This document shows positions 1 through 9,431 of a DNA stretch of 27,032 nt, one piece after another. Source of the DNA: Chara braunii. Its lineage: Eukaryota > Streptophyta > Charophyceae > Charales > Characeae. Each line of letters starts with the position of its first letter. The stretch's first letter is position 1. Location of the stretch: contig BFEA01000247.1 in the NCBI GenBank assembly GCA_003427395.1, forward strand, positions 1,658,333 to 1,685,364. Reading direction: 5' to 3'. The notes below the pieces were generated by a model. That model saw nothing but the letters and a program-made list of their open reading frames with translations. It did no database searches and was not told the origin of the DNA. Position numbers and translations under genes: made by a program.

Positions 1-178
1 CCTCGCCCAACAGCTAAGTCACCAGCCCCACAGCTCGCCGCACGCTACTTGGATCGATAGAACGAGCAAATCAAACAGTGGCAGTGTATAATTCCCCGTT
101 TCAGCAGAAGATTCATTCCGATTTTGCTCATCCTATCGATGGAATGTGTGTGTGTGAGATGTTCATGATTCGACCAAG

Positions 179-180
<2 letters not shown>

Positions 181-239
<59 letters not shown>

Positions 240-359
240 GTATATATTTTCGCGCTTCGGGCTCCTGTTGCCACGATCTGGACACATGAAAACGGCCACC
301 GAACATGCATGAGAGAGAGAGAGAGACGACTGCAGCGTGGCCGGATGTGACTGCGCAGG

Positions 360-406
<47 letters not shown>

Positions 407-438
407 CAGATGTGACTGGCCAGGTAGAGAGAGACAGA

Positions 439-494
<56 letters not shown>

Positions 495-545
495 GGTGGA
501 GCAGACGACAAGCACCGACACCCGCCAAGCGCAACGCGGGAAGAA

Positions 546-594
<49 letters not shown>

Positions 595-670
595 AGACAA
601 CAAACACCGATGCACGCCAAGCACAACATGGGAAGAAACAAAGAGAGAGTGAGAGAGAGAGAGAGAGAGA
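181..670. repeat. Compound (GA)n microsatellite cluster
   Basis: Six or more long GA tracts (about 181-237, 313-326, 363-404, 443-490, 560-592, 644-670) are separated by short unique spacers. The spacers themselves repeat: a block starting GATGTGACTG recurs at 344 and 409 (65-bp step), and a block of about 57 bp at 501-558 recurs at 592-648 (91-bp step). So GA tracts and spacers expanded together. Reading frames across this block are Leu-Ser or Arg-Glu runs produced by the repeat and are not genes. Bases 1-180 hold nothing I recognise. Confidence 0.95.
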
Positions 671-732
671 CGTGAAACAAAAATGAGACGCCATCAGCAA
701 GTGTTGTTGTGCGCCACGGCGGGGTCCACTTG

Positions 733-1218
733 GTTTGATAATAGACCCAATTGCGCTTATGTATTCTTTGCATAACTTTTATCCAAATGACCCGACTATC
801 GCCGAATGACTTACATATATAGGGATGTTCGATTCCCAAGTGGAACACTTCCATGAGAATAAAAATCGAGTCGATGGCCTTAGTAGGATTGAGTGGGAAG
901 AAGATGGAAATGCAGCCAAGGAAGAAACACCGCCTGAATTTTTGGAAGAAGAGGGTTTGCAACTTTACATCAATGCTTGGTCGTTTTGCGCAGAGGCTGA
1001 GGAGTCACGAAAAGGGAGGCCTATGTGGTATGCCCCCAAGATGTTCATGAGAAGACCGGAGTTAATATTTTCACCATTCATTGAGGAAGACCCGTGGGGA
1101 GAGATAAGTGCGGATTGGGTAATGAAGTTGGCCCTTATCGAACCCTATAAGATAATTGACGACCCAGTCACCATCGAAGCAGGCTCTCATCAAGTGGATG
1201 AACCTATAAGATGCTAGC
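733..1218 (+). pseudogene. Ty3/gypsy pol remnant: RNase H C-terminal end and connector
   Basis: Homologous to the RNase H end of the minus-strand copy at 13868-14291. The block DPTIAE-stop-LTYI at 789-821 matches DPTVATWLTYI there, and ENKNRVDGLSRI (about 855-890) matches GNKNKADGLSRI. The in-frame TGA at 807-809 stands where the other copy has Trp. From about 890 the sequence runs into an acidic connector (EEDPWGE near 1085-1105) also present in the minus copy. Everything upstream (Gag1, protease, RT, most of RNase H) is missing and replaced by the GA cluster. In Ty3 elements RNase H degrades the RNA strand during reverse transcription; this fragment cannot function. Confidence 0.85.
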
Positions 1219-1308
1219 GCCTAATCCAGCATCCCACGAAGGATCCCACGAAGGCGCGAAGCTAGCGCCTAATCCAGGATCCCACGAAGACTCCCACACA
1301 GGCGTTGG
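1213..1308. repeat. 48-bp tandem duplication in the pol connector
   Basis: Two imperfect 48-bp units start GCTAGCGCCTAATCCAG at 1213 and 1261. Each contains a shorter repeat, ATCCCACGAAG. The unit length is a multiple of three, but the copy already carries stops here, so it looks like replication slippage in a dead element. Confidence 0.85.
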
Positions 1309-1318
1309 GGGAACGATA

Positions 1319-1843
1319 GTTCTTCGAGCCTCTATGAAGTCACTCGAGGACGAAGGACGAAGGTTGCTCACAGGAGCTGGGCACAGTTGTATTATGCAAA
1401 CCATTTAGTCGCCATGGGAAACATCCACTATCTCGCGAACTCTCCTTTGCATGTACCGACATACATTACGGGGAGGAAATAAGAAGTGATGGCAAATCTT
1501 ATAATTATGGGAGATGACATTGAATTTGATGAGGAGAAGGAAAAAGAGCAGGGTGAGATTTCAGAGACACTTCATGATGCGGGACCACTATGTTGTAAGA
1601 GATGGTCCCTTGTTTATAAGGGATAAGAGAGGTCCACCAAGAAGAATCATATGTAGGAGGAACCGACAAGTTGATGCCATTGCTTCACTTCATGATGGTT
1701 CGGCCGATGGTCATCGAGGGTTTCAAATGACGTACAAAGAGGTGGGCGAACTTTACTTTTGGGGCCACATGTATCAGATGATCCGAAAATATTGTGAGTT
1801 TTGCATATTTTGTCAAGTCAGATCTCCTATCATGCACCAGATT
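1319..1843 (+). pseudogene. Ty3/gypsy pol remnant: connector and integrase H2C2 zinc-binding domain
   Basis: After a degenerate connector, 1571-1840 encodes the integrase N-terminal zinc-binding domain. The motif LHDGSADGHRG (about 1687-1720) supplies both His, and CEFCIFC (about 1795-1815) supplies the Cys pair. The spacing and the YKEVGELYFWGHM segment between them fit the integrase H2C2 family and match the minus-strand copy at 13076-13354. In active elements this domain helps integrase multimerise and bind LTR DNA. The frame is open from 1514 to 1852. The following catalytic core is missing: after RSP (about 1829) the sequence jumps to the integrase C-terminal module. Confidence 0.85.
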
Positions 1844-2036
1844 GTTGTATGACTCATCACTTGAGAAGCAATGGTCAAGAAAGCTTGACAAAAGATGGTT
1901 GGGACCTTCTAAGATCATAAGGAAAAGACAACATGGGGCATATGAGCTTGAGGAAGAGGATGGGACTGCAAGGAGAGATTGGGTCTCAGGGTCCAAGCTG
2001 AAGAAGTTCAAAGCAAGAAATGAGGTGAGTAACTAA
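1838..2036 (+). pseudogene. Ty3/gypsy integrase C-terminal (GPY-like) module
   Basis: The segment LYDSSLEKQWSRKLDKRWLG (from about 1848) and the following GPxxI and Tyr-Glu-Leu positions fit the GPY/F-type C-terminal module of gypsy integrases, a DNA/chromatin-contact domain. It is nearly identical to the minus-strand copy around 12240-12330. The frame is open to a TAA at 2034-2036. Because about 700 bp present in the other copy are missing between RSP and this module, the deleted part contains the whole D,D-35-E catalytic core. The last codons overlap a consensus-like splice donor (GAG|GTGAGT, cut after 2024). Confidence 0.85.
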
Positions 2037-2157
2037 ATGAAGTTTTCCCTAAAAACCCATGCATTGGTGTTGTTTTGCAAATCTGGAATATCGGTCTGCT
2101 GCTGACTCCTCTTCTGCGTTTGTCATTTTCCCTTCTGCATTACAAAACTGATATCAG
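2025..2157 (+). other. Candidate 133-nt intron joining pol to Gag2
   Basis: The donor GAG|GTGAGT lies at 2022-2030, a CTGAC branch-like motif at 2102-2106 is followed by a pyrimidine-rich tract at 2107-2139, and an acceptor ATATCAG|AAG ends at 2157. Removal would join the pol frame (last codon 2022-2024) to the Gag2 frame (first codon 2158-2160, ATG at 2167) in phase 0. The minus-strand copy has an equivalent arrangement. Splicing is inferred; no RNA evidence is available. Confidence 0.45.
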
Positions 2158-2166
2158 AAGGTGAAA

Positions 2167-4604
2167 ATGACAAGGGTAACCCGATAGACAGCCAGTAGGG
2201 AGAGGCAGAGACGAGGCCAATAAGGGACGATTAAAACAGTTGGGCCACCAGTATACAGAAAAGAGAATTTGAGGCAGTTCCTGAGGGAGTTTGGTGAGTA
2301 TGCGTTCAAAAGAGATTGGGATGACAGGATAAGACAAGTCATCGTACCTGGAGAAGAAGAATGTGCAGTTGTGATAAAACAATTGGCGGTTATATTTTAC
2401 ACATGGAAGGAATTTGAGAAGAAGATGTGGACAATGTTTGGAGATTGCCCAGAGATGATGTAAGCAACAATATCAAGTTTGATGGGAGCAACAGGGAATA
2501 ATTTCAGGACGGTTGCAATAAGTATCCTGATGAAAATGGATTGACAAAAAGGGAGAAGATAAAGGTATTGATTGCAAGGGTGGAGGACAATGAGTAGAGG
2601 ACAGTCAGTATGAAGAGGTAAAAGGGCATATGAAGGATTGTTATATTTAGGACCGAGTTGTAGGGAAGATGGAAAGTGAATATCCCGAGGACAAGAAATT
2701 GGAAGAATAGGTTTTGTGGATTAGAGGTGAGTGCAAGCAGACAGTTATGCAACTGAAAGGAGGAATAGCAAGGGGTCCAGAAAAAGGAAGAGGGGAGGAA
2801 GCAGCAAGAGGATCAGGAAATGGAAAGGAAAGAAAAGTTGTCGATGATTCAGGAGAAGGGAAGGAAGATGGAGCAGGAAGTGGATTTGGGAAAGAAGAAG
2901 AAGAAAAAGAAGTTGTGGGAGAAGAGGGAGACAAGGTTGTGGACGAAAAAAAAGAAAACGTGGAGAAAAGGGGAGGATAAATGATGGAAGAGGAAGAGGA
3001 AATGACTCTCGTCAAAAGAAAGAAGGGGAGCACACAAGAAGAGAAGGGCAAAAGCAGAGGAGAAAGAGAGAAAGAGGAAGGAAAGAAGAGGTTAGAGAAA
3101 GAGAAGGACAAGGGGAAAGAGGATGAGGACTCAGACAAACCCCTTTTGAGTATCAAGAAAGGGAAAGATCCTTTAGATAAAAGGAAAGAAGTCCAGAATG
3201 AAAAGAAAGGGAAAAAAAAGAGACTTCTAAATGTAGAGAGAGACCTCAAAGAGGCAAGAAAGGCCAAGAAGAAGGGAGAGAAGTGCCTCCAGCTCCTCAA
3301 AAGGAAAAGGGTCTTCCACCTCAGCAGAAAGAGCCTTTTGCGCATCCAACAAAGAAACAATCTCCCAGAGATGGGGAAAAGGAGCCAGGGAGGAGGAACC
3401 ACGATTAGGAGATCGGCAAGAAGGGAGGGAGGGTAATCAGATTGGATGAAGAAGTGGAAGGAGAGGCAAGGGAAGAAGAGGAAAGAGAAGTGGGTCACCG
3501 GTAGAGAGAAGGAAGAGAAGTACCTTGCCACATCAAAAGATAGAACTAGAAGGGCTCGGGGAGAGAGAGAAACACATGAGAAGACGGGGTTGCTTGGAGA
3601 GAAGGATAAGGGTGGTGAGAGAAGAGAGATCAGAGTCACTTTGAAGACAAGGCAAAAATCCTTGGCAGGAAGGGATGCAGAAAACCGACAACTTGAGCCA
3701 TTGAGGAGAGAATAAGGAAAGAGAGGTTACTGGCTCAAAAGACAGAGGGGAAAGAGAGAAGAGGCAGAAAGCAGAAAGTGATCTTATGTCAAAGATGGAA
3801 AAGGATATGAAAAAACTCAGGGGAAATGAAGGGTTAAAGAAGGAGAACAAAGAAATGAAGAAAGATATTTTTGCCTTGAATGTTGCACTGGAAAGAATCA
3901 GCAAGGACTCGAGCAGCAAACAAGGAAAGGAGACAGTGACCGAGGGAGGAACAAGAGAGTCAACCAGCATGGATTGGGAAGGAAAGTGTAAGGAAATGAA
4001 TGAAAGGTTGACAAGAGGGTCGAAAGAGATAAGGAGGGAAATCCAGTATTTTGAGAAGGTAGGGTCCACAAGGGTAGTGGACTGGAATGAAGAACAAGGA
4101 TTTGGATTCAGGAGCATTGGAGGCACTACCATAGAGCAGAAAGAAAGAGTGGCTACAGAAAATCAAGAGCAAGCCAAAATGAGACCTCATCCGACCTCCA
4201 CCATCATTGCGTCACTAGCCTCAAAAGTAGGAGGAGGAATGCAGGCAGAGATGGAGGCTCAGGCACACTGAAGGAAGAGGACCCATGTAGAGATGGAGGT
4301 GCCTACTCATACTGAGGCCACTGAACAGGAGGAGAGGTCTCCTTACCCCACCTTGTTAGTTGCACATGAGTTGAAGTTCTTTGGGGTGGAGTCAGATGGC
4401 AAATGCTTCTTTTGCAAAGAACGGGGCCACATCAGGAAAGATTGCCCTGCGTTTAAGAAACTTGAGGCAGAAGGGTTAGTGAGGATGGGGTCTAATGAAA
4501 AGATGCATGATAAGTAAAGGAAGAGAGGCAAGAGGACTGATCATGGTGCAATGACTCAACTTTTCATGCAGTTGAAAAAAGGGGAGAGAAACGACCAGGG
4601 GTGA
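2167..4604 (+). pseudogene. Gag2: second Gag-like ORF downstream of pol (decayed copy)
   Basis: The start ATG at 2167 begins M-x-R, as does the minus copy. A retrotransposon Gag-like segment follows (PPVY about 2233, FLREFGEYAFKRDW from about 2275, TWKEFEKKM about 2402-2430); it aligns with FLDDFKGHAEHMGW and TWPEVEMRM of the minus copy. The middle (about 2760-3720) is extremely Lys/Glu/Arg-rich with coiled-coil character, and 3786-4270 has heptad-like stretches. The C-terminus holds a CCHC knuckle (4404-4445) and a tail of about 50 residues ending at the TGA 4602-4604. The frame changes at least twice (phases 1, 2, 0) and several stops interrupt it, for example at 2185-2187. Roughly 810 codons in total. 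Presumed role, by analogy with Gag: RNA binding or particle assembly. It could instead be the gag of another element lying in tandem, but the same order recurs in the other copy. Confidence 0.7.
4404..4445 (+). other. CCHC zinc knuckle of Gag2 (plus copy)
   Basis: CFFCKERGHIRKDC is an exact C-x2-C-x4-H-x4-C nucleocapsid knuckle, the single-stranded nucleic-acid-binding motif of retroelement Gag proteins. It is followed by PAF and a short tail that aligns with the minus copy. Confidence 0.92.
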
Positions 4605-5171
4605 GAAGCAAAGACTACAAAACTCTTTAGGAAAAAATTCTGGTTTACTTTCAGTGGAAGGAGAAGAGGCAAGAAAATTTAAGTTGGAGTGAGAAGGGTG
4701 TTAAGGAGAAGCTCAGACCATATAGGGGTGTAAAGTGAACATGATTGTGTGTGGAAAAGTAGATGGTTTCGGAAAGTAAGTCAGGGTGTATGGTAATCAA
4801 CGAAGAGGGGGCACTTGAACTAATAGGCTTGAGAAGTAAGGGATCAAAGGATGACAGTGTGTACATTAGTAAGGGATTTGTTCTTTGGGTAATCACAAAT
4901 TCTTATCGCAGTTGAGTCCATTTATATTCCTGATTATTTTATTGGGGTATCTATTTGGTAAACTAGAGCGCTCTCACTGTTGTGTTAATCCAATGATGAA
5001 TGTGCATATTTACGTGTGTGTGACCAACCCATCTATTGCATTTTGAGATGGGCAATTAAAGATGGCAGCGTGAGGCTCAAGAGTAATGGATTGGAGTTGG
5101 GTTGCGTCCTGAGAGTTTTTCTTTTGTCTTGGTAAAAATTCATTTGTCTGCAGACTCTGCACTCATTATGG
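4605..5171. other. Unassigned stretch between Gag2 and the LINE
   Basis: No open frame, RNA gene or repeat that I can identify. It follows the plus-strand Gag2 stop and ends at the poly(T) that marks the LINE 3' end. The inverted-repeat sequence that follows Gag2 in the minus copy is not visible here. Confidence 0.5.
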
Positions 5172-5193
5172 TTTTTTTTTTTTTTTTTTTTTT
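5172..5193 (-). other. LINE poly(A) tail
   Basis: An uninterrupted run of 22 T on the plus strand is a poly(A) on the LINE strand and lies at its 3' end. A target-site duplication was looked for by eye and not convincingly found. Confidence 0.6.
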
Positions 5194-5235
5194 AACACGC
5201 CTCCACTAGTGTTAATGGTGTTGATAAGAGCAAAC

Positions 5236-5760
5236 ACCACTAGCACCTGGGAAAGGCTCCATCTATTGGTGGGGAACATCACCTTCTGGAAAACAGGTCC
5301 AGCGTCCCATATAAAGACTGAATTTGGAGTACATCAGAAAAAAACAATTGTGGGAGATTCCTGCCAGCATTGATTACCCTGGGATCCAGGGGATTGACCG
5401 AGCAGGATATTGGCGGGAAGGGGGAACCTTTTCACCCTGAACCCATTGGAGGGAAGGGGAAACCTTTTCACCCTGAACCCAGCGCCAGATACCTATTGCT
5501 ACACACTAGCTCCTCCCTCCGCCTACCGGCTTCAGTCCCAAATGTCAACTCCTTTTTTTTAGCAGCTCAAACAAGTACTAGAGGAGCAGACACCTCTAGT
5601 ACTGTCGGAGAGGCTTCATCTATTGGTGGGGAGCGTCACCTGCTGGAAATCGGGTCCAGCATCCCTTTTAACAGAGCAAAGATTTTTATAATTACATGCC
5701 GGCAGCCAGATCCCACTATACATCATTAGGCCTGCCAGGATTGATTGCCCTGTTTCCACG
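5236..5760. repeat. Imperfect duplication (about 357-371 bp step) in the LINE 3' region
   Basis: ATCTATTGGTGGGGA at 5261 recurs at 5618, within matching stretches of about 75 bp. A downstream block beginning CCTGCCAG at 5360 recurs at 5731. The two half-copies diverge by substitutions and small indels. Confidence 0.75.
5415..5480. repeat. 36-bp step tandem repeat
   Basis: Two 30-bp blocks sharing AACCTTTTCACCCTGAACCC lie at 5415-5444 and 5451-5480 (36-bp step, one mismatch by eye), inside the LINE 3' duplication. Confidence 0.9.
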
Positions 5761-7380
5761 GGATTGACTCTTTGGGCCTCTTCTGTATGTTCCGTGCTTG
5801 ATTCTCAATCTACTCCATACCATTGCATGTTTACCATGACCAACTGGTGGGGCGGGAAGGGATCGGGAAATTTTGTGGATGGTCGCAGCAGGATCTCCTG
5901 GCCCACCAATGTCCAGTCCTTGAAGCAAATACGGTAATCTTTTCTGAACTCTTCCTGGTGGCATTCCTGGGTAGGTTTGTCGTCCCAACTGACAGGGGCA
6001 ATCCAGCCCCCGTTCTCACTGCCCAACCAGTTCCCTGAGAATTGTTGAATTGCTTGTGTTATGTCTTTGGATGAATGAATCAAATCCAATTGGTTTTTGA
6101 CTTTTTGCCACTGTACCGTTCGTTCTTGTTGAACATATTGTTTTATCATATCCGTCGCCTCTGCCTCCGCCATGCAAACCCATTATATGGCATGTATACA
6201 ATGTTTCCTCCAGAGGGTCCATATGACCGCTCTCCTCCCTATTTTAAACTTGTTATTTTCAAAACTGTTGTCCGTGGGGGAGGTCCATGTCTCGCATAGC
6301 ATAGCCCTCCAATCCCAAGGCCACTTTAACCCAATGCCCAACTGGGACCAGATCCTATCCCGCCAACGCCATGTACAAATTGCCCTCGGACACTGCATAA
6401 ATATGTGTTTTATGGTTTTCGGGATTCTACGGGAGGGGAAGACAGTGTGGCACGATTTTCACCATGGTAGCGCCCGACCCTTCTGCTCTAGATAGGTACG
6501 ATCTATCAGCCAGTCGTTGGTGTGCAGGCAGCGATGTTCTATCTGCCACTGCAGCGATGTCATCTTCGCTGGCGTAGACCTTGTGGCAGTGAGCCATATT
6601 TAGTTGGGACCTCCATTGGTCCTTCACCTTTGCTTTCATGTTTACTTTTGGTCGCAGCAGTCGGTACGTTGCCTTCATCGTAGGTTGTACAACTTTGCAT
6701 TTCCCTAGGATCTACATTTTCGTGGGTGTGCCCACTGCCAATCCTCGGGATCCAAGGGGAGCTCTGCCAATGGGGTATTTGGCTGATATGCAATTCATAC
6801 ATCCTTCTCCCACAGCACACAAATCTTGTGTAGTTCCGTATTTTTTCCCCATCTCATCACTTCTAGGGTGTACCAAGTGAGAACGTTATCTTTGCCTATA
6901 TGGAGAAGGTTAATTAGTGTTTCGTCCATTCGTACGTCCACAACATGTCCTGCACTTTCTGAGTCCCCCGTAACGTTTACCCAGTCCCCTTCTACTAGTC
7001 GCGGCCCTTTGCGCAGGATGCGCACCTAGTCTAGGGGAATAACGAATATCAACAGTTCAAGGCTCTTCTCAACATTGTGACAGTATTTTAATGTGACCTT
7101 CAGCTGCGACACCGTTTTCCAATCCCCTTTCTCCGAGTCTCAAATATCCTTTATTCTAATTACTCCTTTTTAACCCAACTGCACCACCAGGTGACTAAGC
7201 TGTAATACACCCTGCCGCACCGGTCCGTAATCCGGCGTCGCTATTCCACTCACGTTTCCCCAAACCTCAGTATAGGTTGTTACCCCACCCGGTCCTATCA
7301 AGGATCGACTGAAACTACGTTTCCTACTTCCATCGTCTTCTACCTCTCTCGATACTTTGCGCACACCTTTTTACACTAAC

Positions 7381-8259
7381 GTCCTAATCTACTAACTATC
7401 CTCCAAAACTGACTTCGTAATCTGGTTCGCCCGACCTTAAAACGCTAATCTATCATCTTCTTCCACTTGATTCCATCAAGAATCAAGTGAAATCTCGATT
7501 TTTCACTCCTTGTCTCCCCTTCCTTCGCCATAGGCCCCGCACCCTGTTTCTTCCCTCTAACTCTTACTATACTAACTTGCTTGTCTTTCGGAGTCCGCCA
7601 TCGTGGTCGCCCCACCCAATAACCTTTGTTTTGCTCCCTCACTCACCTGATTTCATTAAGAATCACACGAGTAATACAAACTTTTTTTCCCCATACTCGT
7701 GCTCACTTGTTTTCCCCGTTCTCTTCAACTCCGAACGTACTCGACGCAGATTGCACCCAGATTCACTCCACCCTGTTCTTTCTTTCTCCACCCGATGCAG
7801 CTGAGCGCTACTCCAGACACTACGAAAATGCTCCAGCTGATACAGCAGCAGGATAGCAGACCACGATAATCGGAATCCGCCAAAGAGTGAGTCGTGACTC
7901 CTCCGCTGGATCAGTCAGCCTCAAGGTTGATGGCGCCGTAGGGCGGTCCTACGCACGGCCGTAGTGGCTGTTCTGTGTCACGATAGGAAAGGCCTGCTGC
8001 CCAACCTAAAGCATGGCCTAGGTGAGGCAGACCCCGGTGAGGATCTTTGTGACAGTAGCATATATCTCAGTGATATCTCTGAAGACCGTCGCGGATACCC
8101 TCGTGGACTCCCCCCCCCTCTGTGCCCTGGGCTGCCCCGCCCAGGCAAAGTCTTGTTCCTTTGGGGTCCCAGCGGCCGTGCTCACACTCAACCTCCCGCA
8201 ACACTTGCGGCTGGTGGGCAGTACGCCCGCATAGGCCCGTATCAGCCAGGTTTTTCTTC
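7381..8259. other. Unassigned stretch with a perfect hairpin
   Basis: Pyrimidine-rich on the plus strand and without a recognisable coding domain. At 7464-7489, CACTTGATTC and GAATCAAGTG form a perfect 10-bp stem around a 6-nt loop; a degraded relative of the same block sits near 7646-7672. It lies just outside the left inverted repeat and may be an outer part of it that has diverged too far to align by eye. Confidence 0.5.
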
Positions 8260-9115
8260 CACCCCCTTGGCTAACTGCCCATCAGCTCACAGGCACGTCG
8301 AACTCGCCGACCCGCGTTTGAAGTCAAACTGGATAAGGAATTTTCGCTGCCACCCCGAATACATAGGGAGTACTGAGAACAAGTAAGTCAACCAGAAGAG
8401 GGGCGCGCACAAGGTCCTCAACTGTCGAGACGGCCCCTAAAACCGGCGTCACGCTCGTCTTAAAAAGCTGAAACGTAAAAATAAAAGTAGTGACGATGAA
8501 TAATAAATTTTTTAGGAAAATTTAATTGTCGAGTGACGGACAAAAATATGGAACCGCTAGTACCATTTCGACTTCGCCAACAGCAAAGCCTAGGGAGATA
8601 GCCCTGTCGAGCCTTCAACCCCTCAGTCCCTTTGCGCTATTCTGACATTCTAGCGTCGCCGCCGCTCGGTCTCGACCCCTGAATCTCTCGGATAAAAGTC
8701 GAATGCTATAACCAATAGTACTAGGCCAAAAGTTGTTCCTAGTACTAGCAGATATCTAAACAAACAGATATCGTGAGACGTGCAGACTTACTGAAAAGTT
8801 TTCGAAATCACCCTGTTATCGACGTCGCCCTTCGAACGTACGCATAAGTCACAAGCAAGCGCATCAATTCAGAGACATAATCTTTTTAATCCTAGTTTAA
8901 TCAAAGATAAAAATTTGGCCGGCGATCAACGCCGGTTTCCACAATCATCAAAAACGAAAGAGATCACGCGTGCCATAAGTCTGCGCGCTCACGCACTCTC
9001 TACTTTAACCAACCACCTAGTCAACGTAAACCATAGACTCAGTCGTGCCTCGCGCGGTATGCTTAGACTTTAAACCAAACTTATTTTTTATCACTTGCAA
9101 CAACCAGGGCGGCGT
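8260..9115. repeat. Left long inverted repeat (partner 19638-20465)
   Basis: The reverse complement aligns along its whole length with 19638-20465. Anchors: CCAGGGCGGC at 9104 against CCGCCCTGG at 19641; CCAAACTTATT at 9075 against AATAAGTTTG at 19667; TTCGCTGCCACCCCGAA at 8343-8359 against TTCGGGATGCCGGCGAA at 20367-20383; ACCCCCTTGG at 8261 against AAGGGGCTGG near 20456. Identity looks like about three quarters in the best 200 bp, and many differences are transitions. The inner edge lies about 130 bp beyond the Gag2 stop. The outer edge may extend further but is not resolved by eye. Confidence 0.85.
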
Positions 9116-9389
9116 AGGTATCCAAACTCCTAACAGTACCAAAACAGAAACACAACACAAAAGCGAGTATCCAATCTGAAATGCAAACCCAACCCAGCCT
9201 CACAATATCCTACTGACCACCTATACATATGCGAACGAGTCCTTACTCACTCATCTTCTCCTGGTTCTGCCTATATAACTGAGCCCTGCCCCCATCGGTT
9301 GTCCACTCTACCACTCGTCCCTGCCTATCACACATCCGACCACCACTTTCAGAAACCTTCCCGGCTGCCTTGTCCTTCAGAAACTTAGG

Positions 9390-9431
9390 ACACTACAAGG
9401 CCCTATGCTCTCCATCCTTGCAGAAGAAACA
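9390..9431 (-). other. CCHC zinc knuckle of Gag2 (minus copy), with a stop inside
   Basis: C-F-F-C-K-D-G-E-H-R-A-L-stop-C keeps the C-x2-C-x4-H-x4-C spacing, with a TAG (9393-9395) immediately before the last Cys. It closely matches the plus-copy knuckle at 4404-4445, including CPKF/CPAF after it. Confidence 0.88.

Larger units (their letters stand above)
5172..7380 (-). pseudogene. Decayed LINE (non-LTR retrotransposon), RT C-terminal region with zf-RVT-like motif
   Basis: Read on the minus strand, one phase is used from about 7364 to 6795 (VRILRKGPRLVEGDWVNVTG near 7025-6966). Frame changes follow, then a zf-RVT-like end: a CLHTND segment near 6530, C-H near 6450, and KHIFMQCPRAICTWRWRD at about 6400-6345, followed by DRIW. 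This Cys...His...Cys-P-x-A...W pattern is typical after the RT of plant-type LINEs. A single TAA at about 6182 interrupts the frame that continues to 5805. A 3' untranslated part with internal duplications runs to a 22-nt poly(A) (T at 5172-5193 on the plus strand). The RT palm itself is not present, so the copy is 5'-truncated. The family would reverse-transcribe its own RNA at a nicked target; this copy is dead. Confidence 0.6.

Noticed and set aside
45-962. A 305-codon minus-strand open frame and two more rich in Leu-Ser
   Set aside because: They are translations of GA/TC microsatellites, with no sequence signal outside the repeat.
2647-3639. A 330-codon minus-strand frame rich in Phe, Ser and Leu
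   Set aside because: It is the complement of the purine-rich Gag2 middle on the plus strand, which lacks T and therefore minus-strand stops; Gag2 is supported by homology and by its CCHC motif.
7964-8386. A 140-codon plus-strand frame
   Set aside because: It overlaps the left inverted repeat; no motif, and no comparable frame is kept in the right repeat.
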